From Zygnema cylindricum (taxonomy: Eukaryota; Streptophyta; Zygnematophyceae; Zygnematales; Zygnemataceae), in assembly GCA_037447655.1 (NCBI GenBank), contig JBBHKE010001268.1, forward strand, positions 63,046 through 118,045: a DNA stretch of 55,000 bases, in the 5' to 3' direction. The position numbers and the translations under genes are program-made. The notes under the pieces were generated by a model. It was not told the origin of the DNA. It was given only the letters and a program-made list of their open reading frames with translations, and searched no databases. Positions within the stretch are counted from its first letter, which is position 1. The number at the start of each line of letters is the position of its first letter. Shown in pieces: positions 13,001-24,810 of this stretch.

Positions 13001-16000
13001 CTTTTCCAGATAAAAGAATGTAAGTCAGATTATGTAGTTATGGCACCTGCGGAAAGGGCGATTGCGAAATACTCTATTTTTCCGACGGTATGGAACCGAG
13101 CTTCAGGCGAATCCAGGCAGAAAAAGACAAAAGAGAAATCTTCTAGCAGTGCTGAAATTAGGGAAGATCACAAGGAGGAGGATTTGAAGAAAAAGAAGCT
13201 TTTTTCGAATACAAACATTAAAGAAAATGATTTTGAAGCTCAATCTGGAGGAGAAATTTGTGGACAAAAGAGAGGTAATGCTGTTATTAAAATACTTGAA
13301 GTGAATAAGACAGAAATCACAAATGGTCTGAGATCAAACCCTAAAGAAGGAAAAGCAGAGAGAGAAGAGAAAGGACCACTAGGAGACAAACCACTAGGAG
13401 ACAAAATAGAGGATGAGGACAAAGGGATGAATCCAGAGAGACTAATGACTGCAATCACAATCAAAGGAGAAGACAAGATAGAAAAAACTGCAATACTGAG
13501 AAGAAAGGAGGCGACAGAAAGGAAAGAAACAATAAGCAACTGTTTTGTTGATAAGGCTGGAGGGAAGGAGGAGGAGGAAACTCCAGAGAAGAGAAAAAGT
13601 GAGAAAGGTAAGACTGCAGAAAAAGGAGAGAGAGGAGAGAAAAAAAAAAAGACTGCAGAGAGAGGGAAGAGAGTGACAGGGGAGAGAGGAGAGAAAGAGA
13701 AGACTGCAGTAGGGAAGGGGGAGAGAGGAGAGAAAGAGAAGACTGCAGTAGGGAAGGGGGAGAGAGGAGAGAAAGAGAAGAGAGTGAAAAAAGGTGAGAA
13801 GATTCCTGTGAGAGAGAAGATTGTAGGGAAGGAAGATGAAGATATGTTGTCCATCTCCTTTGAGAATACTGATTCTAATTCATCTCAGGATCTGTTGTCA
13901 ATCAATTTTGAAAATACCGATTCTAGCTCTTCTCAAGATTTCAGCGATACTCCCGATACAAAGTCGCCAACCCTAAAATTTGCCGATTCTGGCTCCTACG
14001 AAAATCGGACCGATACCCGATACACCGATACACGCCTGGATGTGACGAAGACGTCCGATTCTAGATCTCCTTACGACCTAACCGATATTACCGATTTACA
14101 TTTGACAGATCTTAAAGTAACATCTGGTTCTGACTCCTCTCAAGACCTTACCGATATTTCCGATACTGCCGATATTTACGATAATTCCAATATTACCGAT
14201 ATTACCGATACAGGTTTGCGAATTCTGGAAGCATGCGAACCTCCTGGATCCTCTGAGGATCTAAGAAAGATTTCGGATATGAGTACGGAAATTTTGAAGA
14301 CGTCAGATTCCGACGATTCTTCTGACGATTTTAGCGATATTTCCGATACGCAGCAGTCGATCCTGGAGACCTTCGATTCTGACTCGTTTGTCAGCGATAT
14401 TTCCGATTTTCGAATCATAAAAGCGTCCGATGCTGGCTTCGTGTTTAACGATATCGCCGATTCGCAACTGTCGATCTTGAAGAGGTCAGAGGGAGAGGAG
14501 AAGGAAGAAAAATCGGCGATATCGAGTCCTCCTTTTCAGTTTCAGGAGCTTCTTTTTTGCACATACAAAGAAGAAGAAGATGAAGAAGAAGAAGAACCCA
14601 ATTTTTTTTTAGAAAAGGGAGGTGAGAAAGGAGAAATTCGTTCTCCGGCGAATTACGAATTTTCTCAAATTCGTGATCCGGTTTACGAATTTTCCAAAAA
14701 AAACGACGAATTTCTACAAGTGGAATTAGAGGATGAGGATGGAAAACAATTTAAGGAGGAGGAAGAAAACGACAAAAGAGAAAGCAAAGAGGAAGAAGAA
14801 TTCGGAGAAATTCTTTCCGAGAGACAAATTGTTAATGGCACAATAAGTATGGAAAAGAAAGACAGGATAGGAGACCGAGATGAAAGTTTGGTATATGTAA
14901 AAGACAGAGAGGGAGAGAGGGGAGAGGGAGAGAGGGGAGAGGGAGAGAGGGGAGAGGGAGAGAGGGGAGAGGGAGGAGAAGGAGGAGGAGGTGGGGGAGG
15001 CGAGGGAGGAGGAGGGTTGCAAGATGAAGGGAGTCTTACATTGATGTATTATAAGAGAGGAAAATCTGCAGAACTTAAAACTGTAGAAATTTTTGGGGCA
15101 GAAATGACTCCAGGTTTCGAGGTTTCAAAAGGTTTTCCATGGCAGGAACAAAAACTTTCCGACGATTCTCCGGAAAGGCGACATTCGATCGACTCTCTCT
15201 CAAAATCCCATCATCACATTGATGGGATTTCAGCTTTAATCAAAGTAAGGGAGAGGAAAATGAGCAACTCTCATAGGAGATTTCTTTCAACAGATGATTC
15301 TCTTTCGTTCGAAAATTCTATGTTCGATCAACAGCCGATTCGACAAGACTGGGCAAAAGTACGAGCCTCGTCTGCGAATAGTTTTTCTTTAAGGAATTCA
15401 GTTGGGAATTATTCAGTTGGGAATCCAGTTGGGAATTATTCAGTTGGGAATTCAGTTGGGAATTATTCAGTTGGGAATTCAGTTGGGAATTATTCAGTTG
15501 GGAATTCAGTTGGGAATTATTCAGTTGGGAATTCAGTTGGGAATTGGAGCTTGGAACGAGATTATGGGAGCCATAACATTAATTCAAACAAAGGTTTACA
15601 ATGGGGTGTAATGGAGCAGACAAGGGAGGAATTCAGAGAATCAAGGCAGGTATATGGGCATCTCCAGGAGCCAAGTAAGGGAAAATGTTGCAATTTTTCA
15701 AACTCTTCAAATTCACGGTCTCCCAGACGTCGAGACTCTCAAGTGCGCAACGGCCAAACCATTTATCAAGAAACATTTTCAGAACCAAAAATGCAAAATT
15801 TTCAGACAAGGAATGAAAGGTATTCTCCAGCAACTACTACACCACACTGTCATGGGTGTGTACAGAAAAATTCTGATGCTCGGAACACTAAATTTCAACA
15901 CACTGAGGGAGAAGGGAGAGAGGGAGTAAGGCGAGAGGGAGTAAGGGGAGAGGGAGTAAGGGGAGCTCCTGTGGACCAGTTAGTAAATTCTCGTCAACGA

Positions 16001-17714
16001 AATTTTGAAATTATCGATGACAACAAATCAAAAAATCATACAGACTCCAACATTTTTGCCTCGAACTCGGATGTGGGTTGGAGAAAGAGAAACACTATCG
16101 GTCTTTCGTACTTAATCGGAGGACAGCTCGATGAACCGGAGAGCGGGACTGCAGATTGGATACCTCTTTACTCTAATCCGATGTCTCCGGTACAATTATC
16201 ACCTGAAAAGGCGAAAAAGAACGGATATGATTCTCTGCGAGAAGTAATTGCAGGTTTGACGCAGAAAGGAAGAGAAGAGGAGATGATGGGACCTCTAAGT
16301 TGCCCTGGGAGGTTGGAAAGGCCAATGGGCATATCAAAAAGTCGCATGATGTCATCATCTGAATTTACGGAAGAAGTTTCCGGAAGTAGTTTGGGAGGAA
16401 CAATTGTAGGAGATGGAAATGGACATGGAACGAATCATGTCAAAGGGGTCAGAAGATCCTTGATGACAGAGATTTCTGCCGCTCAAAAAGGAGTAAGTGG
16501 TGAAGAAGAAACATCAAATCAGATGAGAGGAAGTGGTTTTGTGAAGGAAACTCAAAACCTGTCTTTCAATCTTGATCCTGAAAGTGTTTCCATGAATAAT
16601 GAAAACGGACAGAAATCAGTACTGGAAAACGAATCTCGAGGGGTTAAAGGAGGAACGAATGGAGGGAACACAGTCAGAAGTTGGAGACGAAGCCCAAGAT
16701 CTCTTCCGAGAAGCAATAACTATGGATACCTTCAAAATGATGCAGGTAGGTTGAGGATTGAAATATGAAAAATAACTTTTGTTTGTGTAGTAATTCTTTC
16801 GGAAATTGAAAATGATAGGTTCCTGCTGGAGTTTTGAAGTGGCTGTTAAAAAAAACTTTCAAAACTGTTGGCAATAAGAAGCATTAAGGATCCAAAACAA
16901 GTGAAACGCTACACCTTTGGTTGACTTATATATAAAATGCTTGATATATAAGAAAATAACAGCAAATTTCATTCAGATTTTTGCAGGAAAGACCATGCAG
17001 ATAATTGTAGGAAATGCTGTTGCCGTTGACATTTTTGCCGAAAATATTGTTTTGATTTATTGCAGGAATTAACTGACATTAAATTAAGTTTATGATGGAA
17101 TTTTGGTAACAGGTATTAATGTTGAAGGAGGAGAGACGAGAAACGATATTTCCAAATCGCAAGTTCGAAGAATAGCGGCCATGTTTGAGACTCCATTGGA
17201 TCAGGAAGGTAGTGGCAATATTACGAGCTCAACACCAATTCAGGGAAAGCCATTGGCTTTCTATTCCAGAGAGAGGAAAGATGGACAGAGTCACTTGCAA
17301 TCGAATGGAGAAACTGTTTCAAAAAAGCCTTTGGTCTCTCCCACCACCAAGCTTTCTCGCGAGGGAGGAATGGCGGTAGGAATTGAGGTAGGAGGAGGAG
17401 GAGGGCAAAATCATATGGAAAAACCGACCTCTGTGGTATCACATGCAAACGACTGTTCTAATGAAGCTTATGTTTCAAAAGAAATTCAGTCAAGCAGAGA
17501 AGTGGTGAAAATCGCAAAGGAACGGTTAACTTTTTTAATGAATTCTTCAATTCATGAGAATGGAGAAGGCGAGGCTATCTCGGTCACAGAATCGATACAC
17601 TGCAAAACCGCCATGGAGGCATCGAGGAGCTTGTTTGAAGAACAATGGGGCAAAGGTATTTACCAAAAAAGGGTAAAACCTTTTCCTTCGGGCACTGAAA
17701 ATCTTCAACATTAA
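10063..17714 (+). CDS. Giant disordered, repeat-rich protein (4 exons), unknown function
   Basis: Exons read by eye: 10063-10142, 10969-12523, 13010-16745 and 17113-17714, ending TAA. Acceptors are GGCAG, CGCAG, TCCAG and AACAG; donors are AG/GTAAAA, AAA/GTAATA and CAG/GTAGGT. Phases agree at every junction (2+1, 0+0, 1+2), giving 1990 residues from these exons. No enzyme or structural domain is recognised. The text is Lys/Glu/Ser-rich and probably disordered: basic repeats GERGEKEKTAVGK, then Ser/Asp repeats (SDISDT-like) over 13850-14500, a GERGE run near 14910-14980, a GNSVGNYSV tandem repeat at 15391-15545, and basic Ser-rich text. The short first exon (LVNKLKAKFQ) and last exon (SQVRRIAAMFE) carry similar short amphipathic motifs. 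The first exon starts in phase 0, matching the phase-0 donor at 9265, so it could continue the G-patch gene to ~2309 residues; otherwise its 5' end is unknown. Function not inferred. Confidence 0.65.
12524..13009 (+). other. Intron with long polypyrimidine tract
   Basis: An intron (GTAATA ... TCCAG) whose last ~220 bases are almost pure CT (12780-13000). Read as protein it yields only a Phe/Ser/Leu string, which is why the long reading frame that starts inside it is artificial at its 5' end. Confidence 0.75.
13850..14500 (+). repeat. Degenerate Ser/Asp repeat coding region
   Basis: Part of the 13010-16745 exon. The protein repeats a loose ~25-28 residue unit: a D-[IL]-[ST]-D-T box, a hydrophobic [ST]-I-L-[EK] box and an [ST]-SD-S-D-S-S box. 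At DNA level the hexamer CCGATA/ACCGAT recurs many times. Such acidic Ser-rich arrays are typical of phosphorylatable disordered linkers; that reading is inference. Confidence 0.65.
15391..15545 (+). repeat. 27-bp coding minisatellite (GNSVGNYSV units)
   Basis: About five to six nearly perfect 27-bp units, each containing GGGAATTCAGTTGGGAATTA, run through the large exon and keep the frame because the unit is 9 codons. A single variant (GNPVGNYSV) lies near the start. High identity between units suggests recent expansion or homogenisation and likely length variation between individuals. Confidence 0.85.
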
Positions 17715-18870
17715 TAACTGTTTGGGACAAATCTCCATGAATGGAGAAAATTGGGAATCAAAGGATGTCCTTAAGTTTTTTAATTTGAAGATTGAATCAA
17801 TTTTCAGTTTTAAAGTATTGTTTTCAAGTTAAAGGTTTTGAAGAGAAATAACGTGAAGCATTTTTCTGTATGTTAGAAAGAGAATTGAAAAAGTGACAAA
17901 AGACAAAAATAAAAAAGTACAATTCTATTACAAATATGATATAATTATCATGGCTTGTCAACTTTCATACAATCTTCAAATATAGGAAGTATGGAAGGCT
18001 AATTGCCAAGTGTTTTGGTTTAGTGAATTGAAATAAATACCATGCAACGAATAAGAAACACGACTGGGACAAAATAAAGAGGGTAGTACAATCCAATGTA
18101 TTGAAATATAGATGCATAAAATAGATTCCGTACAACGAATAAGAAACAAAATGGGGACAAAATATAGAGGGAGAGGAGAGGAGAGGAGGTAGAGGAGGAG
18201 AACATCATTAGATGGCTGTGCTTGACGCCATCCTTTTATAGAAAAATAGTTTTTTAGTTTTTTTTTGAGGCATTCGTTAGGCAAATAATTTTTGTTGTAT
18301 TGATAAGTGTATACAAAATTAGGTGTGGTTTGTAATATTATTATGCAAATTTGCAACTTTTTGCTCTGTGTACACAATTCAGTGAATGGAATTTGTTCAA
18401 ACAAAAAGTGTTCTTTGGAGCTTTGACTTTTTTGAGCTTTGACTTTTTTTTTTGAGTTGACTTTGCTGTTTTTTTTCCTTGTCTTTTGCTTTCTAGCTAA
18501 GAAAAGCAATTTATTTTAACAGCTTCAAACTAAAAAATGAAATAGAAATGGAGGTTGACCATTTTTTTACTGCCCTTTTTACTGGTTTTTTTTTAAGGTT
18601 ATTTTCCCTGTCTCTCTTCCCCTGTGGCCTGCTTGTACAATTTTTTTGTTTTCTATTTTTTATTTTTTTGCCCATGTTTCAAAATGTTTTCCGAATAAAT
18701 ATCTCTTCCGCTTTTCATATATGTACTTAAAAAAAAAAAAAAAAAACTGTCTATGTTTTACTGTTTTCCAGCTAAGTCTCTTCCCCATTCCCTACCCCTT
18801 TACCACTTTCCCTGTACCTCTTCCCATTTCCCTATTCCTCCTCCCCTATCCCTCCTCCCCTATCCCTCTT
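17715..18870. other. 3' flank of the large gene, AT-rich
   Basis: No gene is supported. A direct repeat of ~45 bp with the core CAACGAATAAGAAAC occurs near 18043-18082 and 18127-18165. A short GAGAGGAGAGG tract lies near 18170-18190. An A run (18729-18745) and a CCCTATCCCTCCT-rich patch (18780-18870) precede the MITE cluster. Confidence 0.5.
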
Positions 18871-18871
18871 A

Positions 18872-19375
18872 AACCGTTTATCGCTATTAGTGTTAATGTT
18901 CTTTTTTGCCGCTTAAAACATCTTTTCTCCGTACACACTTGTCGGATTATGGATCTGACGGTTGCGATTGAAAGTCAAGATTCTCACCTTCCGATTGACT
19001 GTCACTGCACCGTGTATCGCTATTAGTGTTTATATTTTTTTTGCCACTTAAAATACCTTTTTCCCGTATACACTTGTTCGATTTTAACAAGGAGACCGTC
19101 AATTGGAAGCTGAGAATCTTGCCTTTCAATCGCAACCGTCAGATCTATAATCCGACAAGTGTGTACGGAGAGAAGATGTTTTTAGCGGCAACAAAAAACA
19201 TAAACACTAATAGCGATATACGATGTACTATACAGTACACCGTGTATCGCTATTAGTGTCAATGGTTTTTTCCTAACTTAAAACATTATTTTCTCCGTAC
19301 ACAGTCTTCAGATTTTCGATGCGACGGTTGTGATTGAAAGGCAAGATTTTCACCTTCCTATTGGTGGTCTCCCAC
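18872..19375. repeat. Nested F1 MITEs
   Basis: Three F1 starts occur in one direction: ~18872 (left half only, to ~19006), 19008-19225 (complete, ~218 bp, with CACCGTGTATCGCTATTAG at the left and CTAATAGCGATATACGATG at the right), and 19238-~19370 (left half only). The middle copy appears to sit inside or next to a broken first copy. The right flank of the middle copy is TA; the left flank is mutated. Confidence 0.75.
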
Positions 19376-19394
19376 AGTGTGGCTGACCACAGTG

Positions 19395-20127
19395 TGACTT
19401 ACGGTAATATTCCATTAGGGCAAGGTTCCATTAGGGGGAAAATGACGTTGTTTACTGAAAGCCGTACTTTTTCGTACAGTGACGTACCAATTAAAAAAAA
19501 ATGTCAGAAAAACAAGGCTACTGAATGAGGGATTTGATTCTCCACGTTTATGGGCGTAAACATGGACCGTCGGATGCATGATCGGATAAGCCGTCGTCTG
19601 ACACTTTCAGTTCGCAACAAGTGACCCGGAGTAGGTCAATTCTCAGCGCCTGAACAAATACCGTCGTGCTTCGTGGAAAAGTGAACAAATATCCACGACG
19701 ACCGCGCGACCAGATGGGTACACGTCGCATATGACATGTGCCTTCCGCCAGGGGAGGATGCGAGGCCACCGGAAGCCGCAAGAAAATCTTTGACGGAAGA
19801 TTTGTTTCACGCTTATGTTGGTATCCACTAACCATTCTGACATTTTCGTACGCTTTTACATATCTTACGTTTCGTCCGCCCGTACATATTTAATTCAATA
19901 CGTCGTACAAGTCACTTTTTACCTTTCGCTGGTACAGATATGTGGTCACAATTTGCTCTCACAGATTCTTTGAAGATTACCAGAATCGTATTCATCTATT
20001 ACGTGAACCAATCAAAATGTGCCACGCAAAACAAATGTCGGTTACTGGCCCGACACAATGGAACGATCGCCTCAGTAAACAAATTTTTGACGTTTACAGA
20101 GAGCGCCTAATGGAACAACGCTCTTAG
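19395..20127. mobile_element. Degenerate inverted-end element, unit 1 of 2
   Basis: The left end contains ATTCCATTAGGGCAAGG and the right end closes with GCCTAATGGAACAACG, an inverted pair built on ATTCCATTAGG. The interior has a TTACTGAAAGCCGTAC box, a TACACGTCGCATATGACATG box and a TTACTGGCCCGACACAATGG box. The same boxes in the same order recur in the neighbouring unit at 20128-20840. Open frames inside (19548-19835 on minus and others) have no recognised domain. Confidence 0.6.
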
Positions 20128-20840
20128 ACGAAAAGTGGGGTTCTTTACTGGACTCCGTACGTTTTCGTACAGCGCCATACAGAGACGTACCAGATTATTT
20201 TTTTTGTCAGACGAAACATCGTTACTGAAAAGCTGTCGTGAAGCTCCAATGATGTAGGAGTAATTCCTGACCGTTGGATATTTCACTTTTTGAGATCCGC
20301 GAAGCAATCGCGCACATCATCCAGTGGGAGGAGAGTTGTGTCCCACTAGATGAGTACCATTGGTACACGTGAAAAAGCAAAAAAATATTTACTTTGAACA
20401 AGCGATCACGGGCCTACACGTCGTACATGCCATGTGCCTCCTGCCACGCTGGATGCAGGTGACCCGAAAATATCCTCGCACGCTCCGTCTGACATCCACC
20501 GACATTCAAAGTTTGCCGCGATCGTCAAAATTTGCCGCTTCTTTTTGCCATTCCGTTTTGAAATTTTGATTTCCATTTTCAAAATCAAAATATGGCCGCA
20601 AACTTGACGTACGAATCATTAACTACCTCCGGTCGTACAGATATTTCGTTCTGACTTTCCGTTTGTAGATTTTTTTAAGATTTTTAGAATCTGGACTTTA
20701 GCCTATGTGACGCCAATCATAATTGAGGAAGGTTCGTTACTGGCCAGACAAAATGGAGCGGACTTCCAGTAAACGCTTATAGTAGACTTGTCCGTACATT
20801 TACTGGGACCGCCTAATGGAATGTTACCCTTATCCACGAC
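20128..20840. mobile_element. Degenerate inverted-end element, unit 2 of 2
   Basis: A diverged repeat of the previous unit in the same orientation: TTACTGGACTCCGTACG (left), TACACGTCGTACATGCCATG (middle), TTACTGGCCAGACAAAATGG and CCTAATGGAATGTTACCC (right). The close head-to-tail placement suggests a tandem duplication of one non-autonomous DNA element, or two insertions in the same spot. No transposase coding was found. Confidence 0.6.
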
Positions 20841-20844
20841 TCTA

Positions 20845-21061
20845 CACCGTGAATCGCTATTACTGTTAATGTTTTTTTCGTCTCTTAAAACATCTTTTCC
20901 CCGTACACACTTGTCGGATTGTGGATCTGACGGTTGCGATTAAAACGTAGGATTCTCAGCTTACGATTGGCGGTCTTAAATTGAAAATTGGACAAATGTG
21001 TACGGAGAAAATATGTTTTCAGGGGCGAAAAGTTTATTAACGCTAATAGCGATGCACGGTG
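20845..21061. mobile_element. Complete F1 MITE, TA-flanked
   Basis: 217 bp with terminal inverted repeats CACCGTGAATCGCTATTA and TAATAGCGATGCACGGTG, flanked by TA at 20843-20844 and 21062-21063. A second internal inverted pair (CCGTACACACTTGTC and GACAAATGTGTACGG) lies ~40 bp in. This is the best full-length reference for F1 in the window. TA duplication points to a Tc1/mariner-type transposase acting in trans. Confidence 0.88.
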
Positions 21062-21090
21062 TACCACCCATCGCTATTAGAGCTGATTAA

Positions 21091-21456
21091 TAGTGTTGGG
21101 TATCGAGGACCTTTTGCCGATATTCAATATATATCGAATTTCAGGTACCCGATAATCGATATAACGCTTCGATATATCGAAAACCAAACCATCGCGATAT
21201 ATTGCCGATATATCGTATTGCCAATATATCGAGGCATTAAAAAAAAATGATTTTTTTTTCCGATTTTTACACCTCCTGGCGCGCTCGAGATCTCGATTTT
21301 CGTTACTAGGACTGTTCGGATACCCATTTTTGCGATATATTCAGCGATAATTTATGTTGGTCCCGGTACGATATATCGAGGAATCTGCTTGATCGATATT
21401 CGATATATCAAATATCAAAATTATCGCGATATGAATTTACCCGATACCCAACACTA
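21091..21456. mobile_element. hAT-type MITE with perfect 8-bp target duplication
   Basis: 366 bp with perfect 15-bp terminal inverted repeats, TAGTGTTGGGTATCG and CGATACCCAACACTA. It is bounded by an exact 8-bp direct repeat CTGATTAA at 21083-21090 and 21457-21464. An 8-bp duplication and a TAGTG-like terminus are features of the hAT superfamily. The interior is rich in ATATATCGA boxes arranged as further inverted repeats. No coding capacity; the intact ends and duplication imply a fairly recent insertion. Confidence 0.92.
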
Positions 21457-21464
21457 CTGATTAA

Positions 21465-23323
21465 GCTAGTTAGGTTGCGACTTTTTGTTAGCAACACTAT
21501 TTAATGGAGTGGACTACAATCTGCCGCGTCTCCCTACAATCTAGTATCTAGTAGAATCTAGTATTGATCATTCTAATTTCGCATTTGCATAATAATCCGT
21601 TTTCTCAAATAATCCGTTTAATTGTCCAGTTTACTCCATAGCGATGGTCGGTGTAGTGTAAAAACTGTAAATCCGTTACCAAGCCATATAGTTAAGCACA
21701 TCACTCAAATGCTTCACAAGGATTATAATTGTGGTTAATGTTATTAGCCACAACTTCTCATGTGGTTATATTTGTGGGTTAAGGTTTCACCTACTTACAC
21801 TACCATATAGGTTATGTATGACACTGGACGTCGTTATTACAGTTAATGTACCATCCACCCCTGTGAACTGAAAATCAAGTTAATATGGGTTTTGTCTAGT
21901 TGAATTGTTTAAATATTGTTTACTCCCAATAGTTCAACACTTTGACAAGTCCATAGAGAATTGTTCAAAACATTAACAAATTTATTGTCGAAGGCAACCT
22001 TCGACCGAAGGTCAAAACCAACCGCCTCTAACATAGTTCAAACTCTAAGAGTTTATGTGGACTACAGTTCAAATATTGTAGAAGTCAACCCATAAATGAC
22101 CAGTGTCAAAAGTGAAAAAAACCGAAACAATTGTTGAATCGATCCCTAGTTCATCGGGGTGGACGTTACGATGATCAATCTAATCCGAGTGAATGATTTC
22201 CATACCGAAAATCATAAAATAGTGTTAAAAGCATTGTTTAAGTAGGTGGCCCACAATGAAACACGATATCTTCACTACAACTAATTCTCTCAGAAGGGTT
22301 AACACTAATAAATGACCAAAGGTACGTTCCCATGTGTTTTTTTGTCTTTTTAGTCCAAATTAGAACATGCAACAAGAAAGTCTTAAAAATGTAAAAACGA
22401 CAATACAACTTGCATCATCTTGGAACTTACAATGTAGTCATTTTTGTCTTCCTGCTTTTTTCGACTCATGTTCAAAATTCACCTAAAATGGACTCGCGAG
22501 GTGATTTTATTAAAAGTAATAGATTAGCAACAAATAGACGTCTGTTTTCGCACGTGTCACAGAATTTTGAAACATTTATGCAATACGCGGAGTGCACCAA
22601 AAAAATAATTGTGTGTTTCCAACTTGTACTTACTTTTTTCCGTGCAGGGGTCTTTGGCAACGGATGTCATTTCGTAATAGAGAAATCCTTGAAGGCGCAT
22701 CTCCCTCTCCCATTAACAATACCGCTCCTATCTCACACTTCTTATAATGAAACACGAAAATATCGGTATGAAATTAAAGAGCTCTGAAAAGAATTCTCTT
22801 AACTACACAGCGTTAATAAGGCAAATTTGGTGCCCCCAAATTTTGACCCTCAAACCTAAAATAAAATTGATAACTCTAAGTGTCTTTTTACATTAATATA
22901 GGTATTGTTTAATTAAGGTTAATATCTGTAATTTATACAAATTTTTAATATTGTAGTGTACGAAATGAGTCACTTCATACTATAACTGCTCGTTGTATGG
23001 TACAATCATATAGAAAGTGCGTCATCTAAAGGCGTCGGCACGCGAAAGTTAATGCGTCAACACAAAAAAGCGCACTCAGATTTGATTCTCAATTATTAAA
23101 TCACTCAAACCTGTTCTCACATATTCAGGTGTCGTCTATGTGAACACAGGCTATACCGACTACAATATGGGGAAAATTTACCCAAATTAGAGTTATGAAT
23201 AAATCAGAGTAAAACATTTTTTGTCGAAAGGCCATTAACCCAAATTAGAATTGATAACACCAAAAAATTTTACACTAATAATTTCATAACGCTAATTATT
23301 ATTATTAACATTATTTCATTATA
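21465..23323. other. Intergenic with F2 relics
   Basis: Degenerate F2 cores lie at about 21490-21600 and 22215-22270. An open frame of 125 codons at 22410-22787 has no recognised domain and no supporting splice or codon evidence. The remainder is AT-rich with no gene I can support. Confidence 0.5.
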
Positions 23324-24800
23324 ACATTATTTCACAGTGTATTTTTGGGCGTAATTTGGTGGCAGGTAGAGGGAGAAAAGAAGAAAAAATAAAATCGAGA
23401 AGCCATGGCAAAAACTTTTGGAGTTAGTAACGTATCCGTGACAACAAGGCTGTCACAAATGAGCATGACATCACCATGTCGCAAAACCGTAAACCTCTAC
23501 AATGTCACAAAAAGTTAGACGTCTACAACAGTCGCTATTTTTGTAAATGTCACCAATCATTGCGAGGTTTTTAGTCATATACAACCGTCACAAATTGTAC
23601 CCACATCTACAACCGTCACAATCTACGGTAACTATTACGTTTTCGAACATTAGAACACTGAAAAGTTAGTACGGAAAATCTTCACCAAAAAACAAAGTAA
23701 CAAGACTATTTTCACCGAAAAACAAAGTAACAAGACTAAGTTACGGTTACATGGGAATATACCCTAGCTCTAATAAAGATGGACAGAGCATTTTTAAAGT
23801 GTTGAAAATAAGGCCCATACTAACATTTTCAATTCCACTTATGCGATCAAAAAAATAGCATAAAAAGACTAACAACATAATAAACACAAACCACATATAA
23901 AATGGACACAGTTTCCCCACGTAGGAACTATGAAGTATCCTACTCAAGTCCCTGACTTGTTTTTCACGTGTTACAAATGCAAGAAATCAACCTTTCTTTT
24001 GTTGTATGGGAGTTACACAATTGAAAGATATTCCTATTTCGATTTGGGAACCCTCATGGCCTCCTCTCTTCCATAAACCGCCCTTAATCTCAACTTGTGT
24101 GGGCATATCCCAGTTAACAATTTCAAAAACCTTAATTGGATTTGACACTTGGAACATTTCAAAGAAACGAGAATTTTTTTCTACAAAAGATAAAACTATT
24201 TCTCTCAAGAACACTATGCCCATGATGGAGACACGCCAACTTTCACACACAATGTCAACGAGCTATTATCGCCTGTCTCCAACGGAATAAGATTATTTTT
24301 GAAACCAAAGTCGTCCACTTAGAGAAACTTTTCCCGACAAAACTTTTGTAATCTGAGCATTGTCAGCAAAATGTAAAGGATGTTTACATAATAACGTCAT
24401 TTACTACTAGGTTTACGACAGGTTTTTGAAACGATCAGCTACACGAAAAAACTTGCGAGAACTCCATTATAACCTAATAAACTTTGTACAATTGCTTTTC
24501 CTAACTATTGTCTACACATTAGGGTTTGTCCACTGACATTCTTGGCCACGTTTGAACTTAGAAATCATAAAGTTTGCAAAAGCTCATACTCCCTCGTCAA
24601 AAGAAATCTCTCTCTTGTTTGACAAGTCTCATATTGTAAGCTTGTTAACGAACCCATAAATAAAAACAGAAACAGCTTCAGAGCAGCTTTAAGACTTTAA
24701 AGCAGTTTTAAGCAACTTTAAGATATCGGTTTCTCCTTCTCCTTCTTTTCTTGTTCCCATGTACTCCAATAATTTACCACCGAGGGCTTCTTAATAAAGC
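23324..24800. other. Downstream flank of PEX11 copy A, no recognised gene
   Basis: Open frames of 66-94 codons occur on both strands (23747-23947, 23987-24250, 24006-24290). The last two largely overlap on opposite strands and none resembles a known protein. The segment is repeated without visible change at 29222-30698. It may be the tail of PEX11 or an unrelated unidentified gene. Confidence 0.4.
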
Positions 24801-24810
24801 GTAATATACT

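Noticed and set aside
13240-13854. 204-codon antisense frame
   Set aside because: It is the shadow of the Lys/Glu-rich coding repeats on the plus strand; composition is Ser/Phe/Pro-rich as expected from the complement.
22410-22787. 125-codon open frame in intergenic DNA
   Set aside because: No recognised domain, no splice support, and it is surrounded by MITE relics.
23987-24290. Overlapping open frames on opposite strands, repeated in copy B
   Set aside because: Preservation is explained by the recent duplication; no domain or splice evidence picks either strand.
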